Positions 24,830-31,997 of a DNA stretch of 33,550 nt are shown here, piece after piece. The position numbers and the translations under genes were made by a program. The DNA comes from Flavobacteriaceae bacterium (GTDB lineage: Bacteria > Bacteroidota > Bacteroidia > Flavobacteriales > Flavobacteriaceae): the NCBI GenBank assembly GCA_002691645.1, contig NZIP01000019.1:100998-134547 (forward strand). The letters are read 5' to 3'. Positions within the stretch are counted from its first letter, which is position 1, and every line of letters starts with the position of its first letter. The notes beneath the pieces are model-generated. The model saw nothing but the letters and a program-made list of their open reading frames with translations, was not told where the DNA came from and made no database searches.

Positions 24830-25955
24830 GAACGAGCTTTAAAATTCCCTTACCTTCAACCGAGACATAGATGTAGCCATCAGGGCCTTGCTCTAAATCG
24901 CGAACACGACCTATCTCTTCGAGTAGTTTTTCGCGCTTGGCCATTTTTTTGTCCTTCATAACGAGTCTTTCAAGGTATTGAAAAGACAAAGATCCTATCA
25001 AAATATTGCCTTTCCAATCTGGGTAGATGTCTGAATCTACATAGGCCATTCCTGAAGGAGCAATAGAAGGAACCCAGTAGTATAAGGGTTGTTCCATGCC
25101 CTGCTTTTCGGTTTCGTCGGTTATACTTGTTCCGCTGTAATTTATACCATAGGTAATCACTGGCCAGCCGTAATTGGCTCCTTTTTTGACCTCATTCAAT
25201 TCATCACCACCTCTTGGCCCGTGCTCATGCTCCCAGATGGTTTTGTAAACGGGATGGTAAATTAACCCTTGAAGATTTCGGTGTCCGTAACTAAAAATTG
25301 CAGCTCTTGCACCTTCTTCGTTCACAAAAGGATTGTCTTCTGGAATACTTCCATCGTCTTTGAGTCTATAGACCTTTCCACCATCTCTTTGGATGTCCTG
25401 AGGATTGACGTCTCGATTTCCTCGATCTCCAATAGTGAAGTACAAATAGCCTTCATCGTCAAATACGATTCGAGATCCGAAATGAAAGGGTTTTTCTGAA
25501 TTGTGTTTACCCTTATATAGTGATTTGATATTTTGAACTTCGGTTCCTATTAATTCTGCTCTTACGAGCTCGGTCGTTCCACCTTCGCCTAATTCACCTT
25601 CCTTATGAGCCGAAGAAAAGGTAAAATATATCCAATTGTTTTGTTCAAAATTAGGATGAACCGCTACGTCTAACAATCCGCCTTGACCATGCATCCATAC
25701 CTCTGGAACTCCACTTATTTCAAGTAGTTGACTGCCATCATGGCGATACATTTTTCCTTTGATTTCAGTGACGAGCATATCTCCGTTGGGTAAAAATGCC
25801 ATTCCCCAGGGTATGTCAATACCACCTATATGCTCTACAGCTTCGACCACAGTTTCAACAGGCACTTCAATGCTTGTGTCTTTTTTTGAAAAACAAGACC
25901 ACATGAAACTCACAGAAAAAAGGGCTAGGGTAATTTTAATGCTTTTTGAAATCAT
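24819..25955 (-). CDS. PQQ-dependent aldose sugar dehydrogenase-like lipoprotein
   Basis: A 378-residue beta-propeller with lipobox MWSC (Cys21). GSDH/YliI-family motifs seen are IPWGMAFLPNGDMLVTE (48-64), WMHGQGGLLDVAVHP with the presumed catalytic His, YFTIGDRGNRD, FSYGHRNLQGL, and HGPRGGDELN. Such enzymes oxidise aldoses in the periplasm with PQQ, passing electrons to the respiratory chain. No PQQ synthesis genes are in the window, so the cofactor may come from outside. The gene overlaps murQ tail to tail by 11 bases and shares no operon with the recycling genes. Confidence 0.88.
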   Translation of the reverse strand: MISKSIKITLALFSVSFMWSCFSKKDTSIEVPVETVVEAVEHIGGIDIPWGMAFLPNGDMLVTEIKGKMYRHDGSQLLEISGVPEVWMHGQGGLLDVAVHPNFEQNNWIYFTFSSAHKEGELGEGGTTELVRAELIGTEVQNIKSLYKGKHNSEKPFHFGSRIVFDDEGYLYFTIGDRGNRDVNPQDIQRDGGKVYRLKDDGSIPEDNPFVNEEGARAAIFSYGHRNLQGLIYHPVYKTIWEHEHGPRGGDELNEVKKGANYGWPVITYGINYSGTSITDETEKQGMEQPLYYWVPSIAPSGMAYVDSDIYPDWKGNILIGSLSFQYLERLVMKDKKMAKREKLLEEIGRVRDLEQGPDGYIYVSVEGKGILKLVPKA

Positions 25956-26009
25956 CAGATGAATTGTTAGAAATTTGAACTCTAAAATAAGTTATATCTT
26001 TTAAATTCT

Positions 26010-26017
26010 TAATTTTG
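26010..26017 (+). promoter_or_regulatory. -7 element of the tRNA-Pro promoter
   Basis: TAATTTTG matches TAnnTTTG exactly and ends 15 bases before the tRNA. No TTG lies at the expected -33 spacing. Confidence 0.45.
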
Positions 26018-26032
26018 GCCACCGAAAAAATA

Positions 26033-26106
26033 CGGGATGTGGCGCAGTCTGGTAGCGTACACGCATGGGGTGCGTGTGGTCGCTGGTTCGAATCCAGTCA
26101 TCCCGA
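26033..26106 (+). tRNA. tRNA-Pro (anticodon GGG)
   Basis: A 74-base cloverleaf. Acceptor CGGGATG (26033-26039) pairs with CATCCCG (26099-26105). The D-arm is GCGC/GCGT. The anticodon stem CACGC/GCGTG encloses loop ATGGGGT, giving anticodon GGG at 26067-26069. The T-arm is GCTGG-TTCGAAT-CCAGT. The 3' CCA is not encoded (ACACC follows), so it must be added by CCA-transferase. It is flanked by a -7 box and a terminator hairpin, so it is a single-gene transcript. Confidence 0.96.
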
Positions 26107-26121
26107 CACCATCAAAACTAT

Positions 26122-26159
26122 AAAACACTGTTTGTCAAATGATTTTCAGTGTTTTTTTT
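26122..26159 (+). terminator. Rho-independent terminator after tRNA-Pro
   Basis: AAAACACTG (26122-26130) and CAGTGTTTT (26147-26155) form a 9-bp stem with a 16-base loop, followed by further Ts to 26159. The opposite strand has a shorter T tract, so it may work in both directions. Confidence 0.75.
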
Positions 26160-26163
26160 GTTG

Positions 26164-26433
26164 TTATGTGAATTCAATAATACTTTCATTTAGATGCTCT
26201 GAAGATTGGACATATGCAAATACGTTTACAGTTTGTGCACCTATTTTTTTCTTCTCTAATTCTGCCGTAAATGCTAAATCTAGCTTTTTGCATCCTAAGC
26301 GTTTGGCCCTTAGCACTGTTTGAAATAGAATTTGTTTGTAATAATTGTATTCGTAAACATGTTCATAATTAAGTGCTACTATTAAAGCATTATAATTATT
26401 ACTGTCCACATGACTTAACCTAACTATATACTT
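26164..26433 (-). pseudogene. C-terminal remnant of a GNAT-like acyltransferase
   Basis: The minus strand encodes about 89 residues with no convincing start: KYIVRLSHVD..., then YYKQILFQTVLRAKRLGCKKLDLAFT and AELEKKKIGAQ, then VNVFAYVQSSEHLNESI. An in-frame TGA lies just upstream (26436-26434). The pattern (helix, GFTA-like strand, E-K-K-K-x-G-A) resembles the C-terminal end of GNAT acyltransferases of about 350-400 residues found in Bacteroidota; that match is from memory. The remaining N-terminal 75% is missing and the NIPSNAP gene ends 22 bases further on, so this is a truncated relic. A GTG at 26409 could serve as a start, but an 81-residue fragment would lack most of the fold. Confidence 0.55.
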
Positions 26434-26457
26434 TCAAATCCTTCTATTTTCCACTAC

Positions 26458-27213
26458 TTAAAGTTGTGAATAAGACAATGGCCTTAAAAATATTCTTTTT
26501 ATATCAGAAACAGTATGAGCGTATTTTGAAAGTGATGACATCCGCTTCCATTCAGGGTGAACAATAAATTTTTTCCAATTTTTATTTCGTTCTTCCATTG
26601 AGTTAAATGCTAACATATAAGTCAGCGCTGGCATTAAGGGACCCGCAATTTGTTCACCGAAAAAAACAGAATGTAAACCAGTATCTTCAAAAAGGTCTAA
26701 TTCTTCCTCGTTAAACATTTTAACTTTTCGTCGCACCGCGTCTTCACTATATCCTTCATATGTTCGTAATTCAAATAATTTTGCTTTAGCTCCTGGCTTA
26801 ATTAATTTTGGCAAGCTATCAAATGCAATAAAAAACGAAGTTGAAAAGCGCGTATAAACTCTTTGATCGTGAGGTACAGCATCATATATTTTGCGTTTAT
26901 TCAGATACTCCTTGTCATTTGCTAAAGTCTGAACAATCTTTCCATAAGTTGTTATGTCTCTATATGGAATGAACAGAAATAATTTCTTAGGAGTAGGCTC
27001 TCCTATAGCCTCAAAAACACCTATATCTTTTATTCCTGCCTTATTTAATGCTGGTAATAATGCATATTCAAAATAATTGTGTAAATCCTCTTCAGATCCA
27101 TTATAGGGTATCGAATAGGTTCTTAATTCGTAATATTCCTTGATATAGCTATCCTGAGCGCGCAGAATTAATGTGCTCATGGAAAATATGATTAAAAAAC
27201 TTAATTTTCTCAT
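26458..27213 (-). CDS. Exported NIPSNAP-family protein
   Basis: A 251-residue protein with a cleavable signal peptide (cut probably after LRAQ, about residue 19). Two tandem NIPSNAP-type dimeric alpha/beta barrel domains are recognisable: one begins YYELRTYSIP (about 27-36) and the second FELRTYEGY (about 148-156). The family is widespread but its biochemical role is poorly known; similar domains act as monooxygenases or isomerases on small ligands. The gene lies in an AT-rich patch. A -7 box sits about 60 bases upstream. Across the upstream gap lies a lipoprotein whose fold also looks like the same superfamily. Confidence 0.82.
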   Translation of the reverse strand: MRKLSFLIIFSMSTLILRAQDSYIKEYYELRTYSIPYNGSEEDLHNYFEYALLPALNKAGIKDIGVFEAIGEPTPKKLFLFIPYRDITTYGKIVQTLANDKEYLNKRKIYDAVPHDQRVYTRFSTSFFIAFDSLPKLIKPGAKAKLFELRTYEGYSEDAVRRKVKMFNEEELDLFEDTGLHSVFFGEQIAGPLMPALTYMLAFNSMEERNKNWKKFIVHPEWKRMSSLSKYAHTVSDIKRIFLRPLSYSQL

Positions 27214-27271
27214 TGATATATTCTATTAGACCATAAGTTATAAATTAATCTTTGTTCTATTAGATTTTTTT

Positions 27272-27279
27272 CAAAACTA
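27272..27279 (-). promoter_or_regulatory. -7 element upstream of the NIPSNAP gene
   Basis: TAGTTTTG on the minus strand matches TAnnTTTG exactly, 59 bases from the ATG. No TTG at -33 distance. An ACATAA-GACA-TTATGT inverted repeat (27285-27300) lies just upstream and might be an operator. Confidence 0.4.
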
Positions 27280-27404
27280 AGCGAACATAAGACATTATGT
27301 AACTTTTCTAAAAACCAACTGTTAAATATTAGTCTTATATTATATAAAGAATAAAATATAGCTGATATTGTAGGTATAAGTTTTAAAAATCTAAATAAAT
27401 TCTT

Positions 27405-27881
27405 ATGAAGAAACTAATCCTTTTATCGTTTTTTACAATGGTATTGATCGGTTGTAATAGCACCAATACTAAAGAAATTCCTAATGAAGTAATTGTCATT
27501 GTTGAATTAATAAAGAATAAAGAAAAATCTCGAGAAGAATTAAAAGAATTTACAAAATTATATAGTGATTATGTGAAAAATACAGAACCGAATACTCTTG
27601 GATGGACATATCATGACGCGGGAGATAAAATTATTCTTATTGAGCGATATAAGGATGAGGACGCAAACATTGTAACAGCAAAAAATATATCACCAGGGGG
27701 TAATCGTTATAAATTATTACAAGAATCACTTAACTATCATTCATTGAAAGAGGTTACAGTAATAGGAGGCTTTACTCAAAAACTTATAGATTATAATAAA
27801 ATGACCGCTGAAAAGGTTGGTTTTACTGTACCATATAATTACTATCCATTAATAAGTGGGTATAGTAAAAACCTAAGATAA
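27405..27881 (+). CDS. Lipoprotein with ABM-like (dimeric alpha/beta barrel) domain
   Basis: A 158-residue lipoprotein with lipobox LIGC (Cys17). From residue 28 the pattern EVIVIVELIKNKEKSREELK, then EFTKLYSDYVKNTEPNT, LGWTYHDAG and KIILIERYKDEDA resembles antibiotic-biosynthesis-monooxygenase domains: beta strand, helix ending with a Glu-Pro-Asn/Gly turn, strand, then the ERYKDEDA strand-helix. The domain is usually about 95 residues and dimeric; substrate unknown. AT-rich codon use resembles the neighbouring NIPSNAP gene. Fold assignment is by pattern only. Confidence 0.7.
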   Translation: MKKLILLSFFTMVLIGCNSTNTKEIPNEVIVIVELIKNKEKSREELKEFTKLYSDYVKNTEPNTLGWTYHDAGDKIILIERYKDEDANIVTAKNISPGGNRYKLLQESLNYHSLKEVTVIGGFTQKLIDYNKMTAEKVGFTVPYNYYPLISGYSKNLR

Positions 27882-27897
27882 CCTTTAAACATCTCTT

Positions 27898-28113
27898 TCA
27901 TTTAGATTTTTTCAATCTATGAACTAGAGGAATTACAAAGATTGTAAGGGATAACAATCCGTATAAAAAAGCTTCGAACCATTCGTGTTGAATTATTAAA
28001 CGGATAATAACGTAATCAAACACGACTATACCAATAATTAATAGGTACAAGTAAAATCTACTTTGAAAAAAAGAGTTTGCTTTATTTTTTTTATTGGTGG
28101 CTCTTTTGAACAT
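27898..28113 (-). CDS. Small two-helix membrane protein
   Basis: A 71-residue protein with a basic N-terminus (MFKRATNKKNK), two membrane helices (about 20-40 and 47-63) and a basic tail (HRLKKSK), giving both ends a cytoplasmic placement. It faces the lipoprotein gene tail to tail with a 16-base gap. No family is recognised. The clean membrane topology and normal start support a real gene. Confidence 0.6.
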   Translation of the reverse strand: MFKRATNKKNKANSFFQSRFYLYLLIIGIVVFDYVIIRLIIQHEWFEAFLYGLLSLTIFVIPLVHRLKKSK

Positions 28114-28424
28114 CAGAATTGAATCTTATTTAAGGTCAAATTACATAAAAATTAAACGCTAACTGTCGAAGTAGGAAGCTTTTTGGTGTTGGGAGAGCAA
28201 ACTCAAGAATTGGTTCTATTTTCCAAGTATAAGTACAGAAGGTTTTGAAATAAATAATAATATTCAAAAAACTAAATTAAAAATAGCCTGTAAAGTCATA
28301 TTAAAACAATAATCACTTTGAAGTATGAATTACTAAAAACCATATGGTATAAAATCCTTTAAAATATTTCTAATCTTTCTTTAAAATTATTAGTAATTGC
28401 TTAGATTTCACATGTAAAGGTGGA
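28114..28424. other. AT-rich gene-free stretch upstream of pgmB
   Basis: No open frame of note on either strand. It contains one 10-base palindrome, ACCATATGGT (28339-28348), about 80 bases before the pgmB -7 box, which could be an operator. Otherwise nothing recognisable; no repeat of the tRNA-Pro 3' end was seen. Confidence 0.5.
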
Positions 28425-28432
28425 TATATTTG
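28425..28432 (+). promoter_or_regulatory. -7 element of the pgmB promoter
   Basis: TATATTTG is an exact TAnnTTTG match, 27 bases before the ATG at 28460. A TTA at 28401-28403 is 21 bases upstream as a weak -33. The element covers an upstream in-frame TTG (28430), which therefore cannot be in the mRNA. Confidence 0.5.
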
Positions 28433-28459
28433 CCAAGAATTTTTGAAGCACGACTTGGG

Positions 28460-29122
28460 ATGATTAAGGGTTTTATTTTTGATTTAGACGGGGTTATAAC
28501 TGATACGGCAGAATTACATTATCTCGCATGGAATACCATAGCAGAGCAAATGTCTTGGAAGTTTGATAGAACAATCAATGAGCGCTTGAGAGGTGTTTCA
28601 CGAATGGATTCAATTCGTATTATCCAACAACACAACAGGGCTGAACTTACTGAAGATGAGCTCCTTAAATTAGCTACTTCAAAAAATGAGATTTACGTGG
28701 ATAGTCTCGATCATATTAGCCCAAACGACTTTTTGCCCGGAGCATTAGAACTTCTAAAAAAACTCAAATTACAAGGGTTTAAAATTGCTTTGGGGAGCGC
28801 TAGTAAAAACAGTCAAAAGGTTTTACGCCAATTAAATGCATTAGAATATTTTGATGTCATTGGAGATGGTAATAGTGTAGCCAAAAGTAAGCCTGCTCCA
28901 GATGTCTTTTTATTTGCAGCAGAACAGCTAAAATTAAAACCTGAGGAGTGTATTGTTTACGAAGACGCTGAGGCAGGAGTAGACGCTGCTAAAAAAGGAG
29001 GGTTTTACGCTGTGGGAATTGGGCCATCAAATAGAGTAGGGCATGCAGATGTCAGATTTGATAGCATGCGAGAAGCAACACTTGCCGCAGTACGAACTTT
29101 TTTTGACGATTTATTTCTATAG
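28460..29122 (+). CDS. pgmB: Beta-phosphoglucomutase (HAD superfamily)
   Basis: A 220-residue HAD phosphatase-fold enzyme. With the ATG start the active-site residues fall almost exactly as in the lactococcal enzyme: Asp8 and Asp10 (FDLDGVITDT), Thr16, Arg48 (RGVSR), Ser113 (GSASKN), Lys144 (SKPAPD), Glu168 and Asp169 (YEDAEAG). It interconverts beta-glucose-1-phosphate and glucose-6-phosphate, usually after maltose, trehalose or kojibiose phosphorolysis. No phosphorylase gene is adjacent, which is unusual. An in-frame TTG at 28430 would add ten residues but lies within the promoter. Confidence 0.93.
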   Translation: MIKGFIFDLDGVITDTAELHYLAWNTIAEQMSWKFDRTINERLRGVSRMDSIRIIQQHNRAELTEDELLKLATSKNEIYVDSLDHISPNDFLPGALELLKKLKLQGFKIALGSASKNSQKVLRQLNALEYFDVIGDGNSVAKSKPAPDVFLFAAEQLKLKPEECIVYEDAEAGVDAAKKGGFYAVGIGPSNRVGHADVRFDSMREATLAAVRTFFDDLFL

Positions 29123-29161
29123 GTTAGAGCAGGTTTTGACTATTTAAAATTCTTTACTTTG

Positions 29162-29180
29162 ACAATCTAATATAGATTGT
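29162..29180. promoter_or_regulatory. Perfect inverted repeat touching the EamA gene start
   Basis: ACAATCTA (29162-29169) and TAGATTGT (29173-29180) form an 8-3-8 perfect repeat that ends at the base before the TTG start codon. It could be an operator or an RNA hairpin that hides the start. Confidence 0.4.
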
Positions 29181-30017
29181 TTGAAGCAAAGGGTTTTCTT
29201 TTATATGCTGATTAGTACGCTATCTTTTTCTCTGATGAATTTTGGAGTGAAGTATTTGTCGTATTTAAATTCGTTTCAGTTGATTTTTTTCAGATCAATT
29301 GGAACTTTTTTGATTTGCTCAACACTTATTCGTTATAAGAAAATCCCCTATTTCGGAAACAACAAAAAAATCCTTTTGGCTAGAGGAATACTTGGTTTTA
29401 TTGCGATGAGTCTGTTTTTTTTGGCTTTGAAATTCTTGAATCTTGGAACAGCCGTAGCCTTGAGGTACATCGCGCCAATTTATGCTACTCTTTTTGCTTT
29501 GTTTATTTTGAAAGAACCTGTAGAAAAAAAGCAGTGGGTTTATTTTATTGTAGCCTATGCAGGGGTTTTAATTCTACAAGGTTTTGACTCTTCGATGAGT
29601 ACGATAGGATTGATTTTGATTATGATTGGAGCTATGTTCAGTGGTTTAGTGTTTATGATTATTCGCTACATTAAGCAATCAGAAAACTCATTAGTGATTG
29701 TCAATTATTTTATGGGGATATCTGTGATTATTAGTGGCGTTATTTCATTTTTTTACTGGATACCACCTCTAAAAGAGCATTGGGTTTTACTTTTTGCTCT
29801 TGGTATACTTGGTTTTTTCGGACAATTTTTTATGACAAAATCACTTCAAATGGCCACGGCTATTTACGTTTCTCCAATGAAATATATAGAAGTGATTTTT
29901 AGCTTGATTCTTGGAGTAAGTTTTTTTAAAGAGGTGTATACCTTAGAGAGTTTAATTGGATTATCGCTTATTCTCATCGGTTTATTCGCTAATCTTTTCG
30001 TAAAAAAAAGACCTTGA
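29181..30017 (+). CDS. EamA/DMT-family transporter
   Basis: A 278-residue membrane protein with about ten helices arranged as two EamA repeats (about 5-130 and 140-275). The AVALRYIAPIYATLFALFILKEPV segment of the first half and the AIYVSPMKYIEVIFSLILGVSFFKE segment of the second are the typical repeat ends. Such proteins export metabolites, often amino acids or nucleosides; the substrate is unknown. The start is TTG at 29181 or an ATG at 29205, which would remove eight residues before helix 1. It is 58 bases after pgmB. Confidence 0.88.
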   Translation: MKQRVFFYMLISTLSFSLMNFGVKYLSYLNSFQLIFFRSIGTFLICSTLIRYKKIPYFGNNKKILLARGILGFIAMSLFFLALKFLNLGTAVALRYIAPIYATLFALFILKEPVEKKQWVYFIVAYAGVLILQGFDSSMSTIGLILIMIGAMFSGLVFMIIRYIKQSENSLVIVNYFMGISVIISGVISFFYWIPPLKEHWVLLFALGILGFFGQFFMTKSLQMATAIYVSPMKYIEVIFSLILGVSFFKEVYTLESLIGLSLILIGLFANLFVKKRP

Positions 30018-30085
30018 TTATACTATTATCCTGAGCTGCGTTTTAATTTTTGGTAGCTTTAACACGATGCTAAATACTCTATATA

Positions 30086-31045
30086 ATGAAAAACATTCAT
30101 AAAGTAGTTTTCTTGGTCTTATTAGTCCAATTTTCTTGTAAGCCCCTCGTAAAAGATTCTTCAACTGAGGAAACGGCTCCAAATTATTGGTCGTCTATTG
30201 AATTGGATTCGTTAAAAAAGTTCAATTCGTTTGAAGTTTTAGGTTTATCTACAGACGATAGATTGGTTGAAATAAGCGGAATAGTTCCTTCAGTCGCAAA
30301 TACAGGCCTGTTTTGGGTACACAATGACAGCGGTGATAAACCTCAACTCTTTTTAGTAAATACAGCGCTTGAGGTTCAGTTTACTATCTCATTTTCAGAT
30401 GAGGTCAAACATGTCGACTGGGAGGATATTACTCTTTCGTCTAAGGATGGGAAAACCATGATAACAATAGCCGACATAGGTGATAACAGGGCTGTACGAA
30501 AAAACGTGACCCTTTATCAATTTGAAGAGCCTAAAGTACAGACAGACAAAGAATCAATGCGTGTAGAACAGGTAGAAGTCATGCATCTTAATTATGCAGA
30601 AGGAGCACGAGATGCAGAAGCGCTGGCATTTGACCCTGTAGGACAAAAGTTTGTTATTTTCAGTAAACGCGACGAGAAAATCAAGGTGTATTTGTTTGAA
30701 TTTAGCTCTGGTCAAAAAGAAATTCAATCTGAGTTTGAAGTGGATTTGACTGTACTCAATCCTTCTAGCGCATATCCTAATATGGTTACAGCAGCTGATA
30801 TCAACTCAGAGGGTTACGTGTTGTTAAAAAATTACGAAGATGTTTTTTTATTGCCCAACCTTGATGGTATTTCACTTGAAGAGCGTTTAGGTGCAGAGGT
30901 GAATTTTGAGAGGGTGAATTATATTCCTGAACTGCAAGGAGAGGCATTGTGTTGGGATCTTGTAAACTTTAGCTATTACTGTACTTCTGAAAAGCAAGAC
31001 GATGGTGTTTTTTCAGGCATTCAGCCTTTATTTCAATACTACTAA
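30086..31045 (+). CDS. Lipoprotein with beta-propeller-like (SdiA-regulated / esterase-like) domain
   Basis: A 319-residue lipoprotein with lipobox QFSC (Cys18). The repeated blade-like pattern includes EISGIVPS, FWVHNDSGDKPQLFLVN, VDWEDITLSSKDG, ITIADIGDNRAVRKN, YAEGARDAEALAFDP and FVIFSKRDEKIKVYLFEF. The DWEDI / DIGDN / DAEAL set is shared by a family of secreted propeller proteins of unknown function in Bacteroidota; the acidic loops suggest calcium. The function is not known. It is followed by a long hairpin that probably terminates its mRNA. Confidence 0.75.
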   Translation: MKNIHKVVFLVLLVQFSCKPLVKDSSTEETAPNYWSSIELDSLKKFNSFEVLGLSTDDRLVEISGIVPSVANTGLFWVHNDSGDKPQLFLVNTALEVQFTISFSDEVKHVDWEDITLSSKDGKTMITIADIGDNRAVRKNVTLYQFEEPKVQTDKESMRVEQVEVMHLNYAEGARDAEALAFDPVGQKFVIFSKRDEKIKVYLFEFSSGQKEIQSEFEVDLTVLNPSSAYPNMVTAADINSEGYVLLKNYEDVFLLPNLDGISLEERLGAEVNFERVNYIPELQGEALCWDLVNFSYYCTSEKQDDGVFSGIQPLFQYY

Positions 31046-31087
31046 ATAATACATAAGGTTTTTAGGCTTTGTATAATAAGTTCTATT

Positions 31088-31147
31088 AAAATGCAGAATA
31101 CGCTCACCAAAAAAATAGTTTGGTTTAGAAGGTATTGCTGCATTTTT
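31088..31147 (+). terminator. Long hairpin and T-run downstream of the propeller lipoprotein
   Basis: AAAATGCAG (31088-31096) pairs with CTGCATTTT (31138-31146); AATA/TATT extends the stem past one bulged G, and ACCAAA (31106-31111) pairs with TTTGGT (31119-31124) at the tip. A T-run follows to 31147. It acts as a plus-strand terminator or may be part of a small RNA. Confidence 0.5.
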
Positions 31148-31162
31148 GTGATAGTTAAAAGA

Positions 31163-31208
31163 AAGAAATCAATTTGATTATAAGAATTAATAATCAAATT
31201 GATTTCTT
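31163..31208 (-). terminator. 19-bp perfect hairpin after the 34-residue ORF
   Basis: Arms 31163-31181 and 31190-31208 are perfect complements with an eight-base loop. On the minus strand the hairpin starts at the stop codon of the small ORF and is followed by a pyrimidine tract (TTCTTTT). The stem is AT-rich but long. On the plus strand no T-run follows. Confidence 0.6.
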
Positions 31209-31311
31209 AAAAAATAAGATAATAACCATTAATAGCTAAACCCAAACACACAAATGAAATGCTCACCAATGCAATGGTGTGATTTGATAGATGGACAGAC
31301 TTGGAATCCAT
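31207..31311 (-). CDS. 34-residue membrane microprotein
   Basis: An ORF too short for routine calling: ATG at 31311-31309, stop TAA at 31209-31207. It begins MDSKSVHLSNHT and continues as one hydrophobic helix (about 13-34, IALVSISFVCLGLAINGYY) ending LIF. The strand is that of the upstream operon, but a hairpin with a T-run (31400-31355) separates them. A TACTTTAG -7-like box with a TTG 16 bases upstream lies 16 bases before its ATG, and a 19-bp hairpin begins at its stop codon. This promoter-ORF-terminator order supports a real small transcription unit. It could instead be a non-coding RNA. Function unknown. Confidence 0.55.
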   Translation of the reverse strand: MDSKSVHLSNHTIALVSISFVCLGLAINGYYLIF

Positions 31312-31354
31312 AGTTTTGATTTTAATACTAAAGTAATGTCTAAATCAAAACCAA

Positions 31355-31400
31355 AAATGTATTTCATCGAAGAATAAAATATAATCGATGAAATACATTT
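31355..31400 (-). terminator. Terminator of the rhodanese-DUF2490-DUF2911 operon
   Basis: Arms 31355-31370 and 31385-31400 are perfectly complementary over 16 bp with a 14-base loop. On the minus strand the stem is followed by TTGGTTTTG, a T-rich tail. It lies 54 bases after the DUF2911 stop codon. Confidence 0.65.
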
Positions 31401-31453
31401 ATAATAGATAAAAACCAATGATTATCTGTGAACTACATGTAAAGCTCTTTTTT

Positions 31454-31987
31454 TTAAGACTTTTCAAAGACGATTGAAGCTATTTTCTTACCCCAACCCA
31501 TAAAAAGTGTATATCCGTCGTCTGTTGGTTGGAAGTTCATAGAGAAGGCTTCTATATTATTATTGCTATTAGAAACACTAGCTTTTGCTCTAACAAGGTC
31601 TTTACTTTGATCGTAAGTATATGCTCCCCAGGTGTGTATTTGCTCATTTAGGATTATAGTCCAGGAATCTTTGCTTGGGATACTAAAAAGTGAATAGGTT
31701 CCAGGTGCAACTGTTTTATCTCCAACCTTCATCGAAGAGTAAAAAATGATTTCAGTAGTCTCATTTGCTCCTGTTCTCCAAATTTTTCCATTTGGAGCTA
31801 GTTGTGATAAATCACGACCTTTTAATTGAGGTCTTGAATAGACAATTTTTGCGTCTGGTTGAGCACTTCTGCTTTGACGTGCATAAGTTACATCTAGAGG
31901 ACTTTTATCGAGTCCGGCAAATTTTTGCGCTTGTGCGCTTGTCGTTAGCCCAATTGCAAAAAGGGCAAGTAAAAGGTAATTTTTCAT
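31454..31987 (-). CDS. DUF2911 periplasmic protein
   Basis: A 177-residue exported protein with a signal peptide cut after AQAQ (about residue 21). DUF2911 hallmarks are KIVYSRPQLKGRDL, GKIWRTGANETTEIIF, VAPGTYSLFSIP and WTIILN; the family ends with a compact beta domain. Its biological role is unknown; it is widespread in Bacteroidota. It starts ten bases after the DUF2490 stop, so it is the last gene of the operon. A hairpin terminator follows. Confidence 0.87.
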   Translation of the reverse strand: MKNYLLLALFAIGLTTSAQAQKFAGLDKSPLDVTYARQSRSAQPDAKIVYSRPQLKGRDLSQLAPNGKIWRTGANETTEIIFYSSMKVGDKTVAPGTYSLFSIPSKDSWTIILNEQIHTWGAYTYDQSKDLVRAKASVSNSNNNIEAFSMNFQPTDDGYTLFMGWGKKIASIVFEKS

Positions 31988-31997
31988 AACGTTTTTT

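Noticed and set aside
26015-26323. A 102-codon plus-strand open frame across the tRNA
   Set aside because: It reads straight through tRNA-Pro(GGG) and its terminator, and overlaps the acyltransferase relic on the other strand. No protein family is recognisable.
26036-28430. A genomic island with attachment sites at tRNA-Pro
   Set aside because: No integrase, no transposase and no second copy of the tRNA 3' end were found. I kept only the weaker claim of an AT-rich accessory patch.
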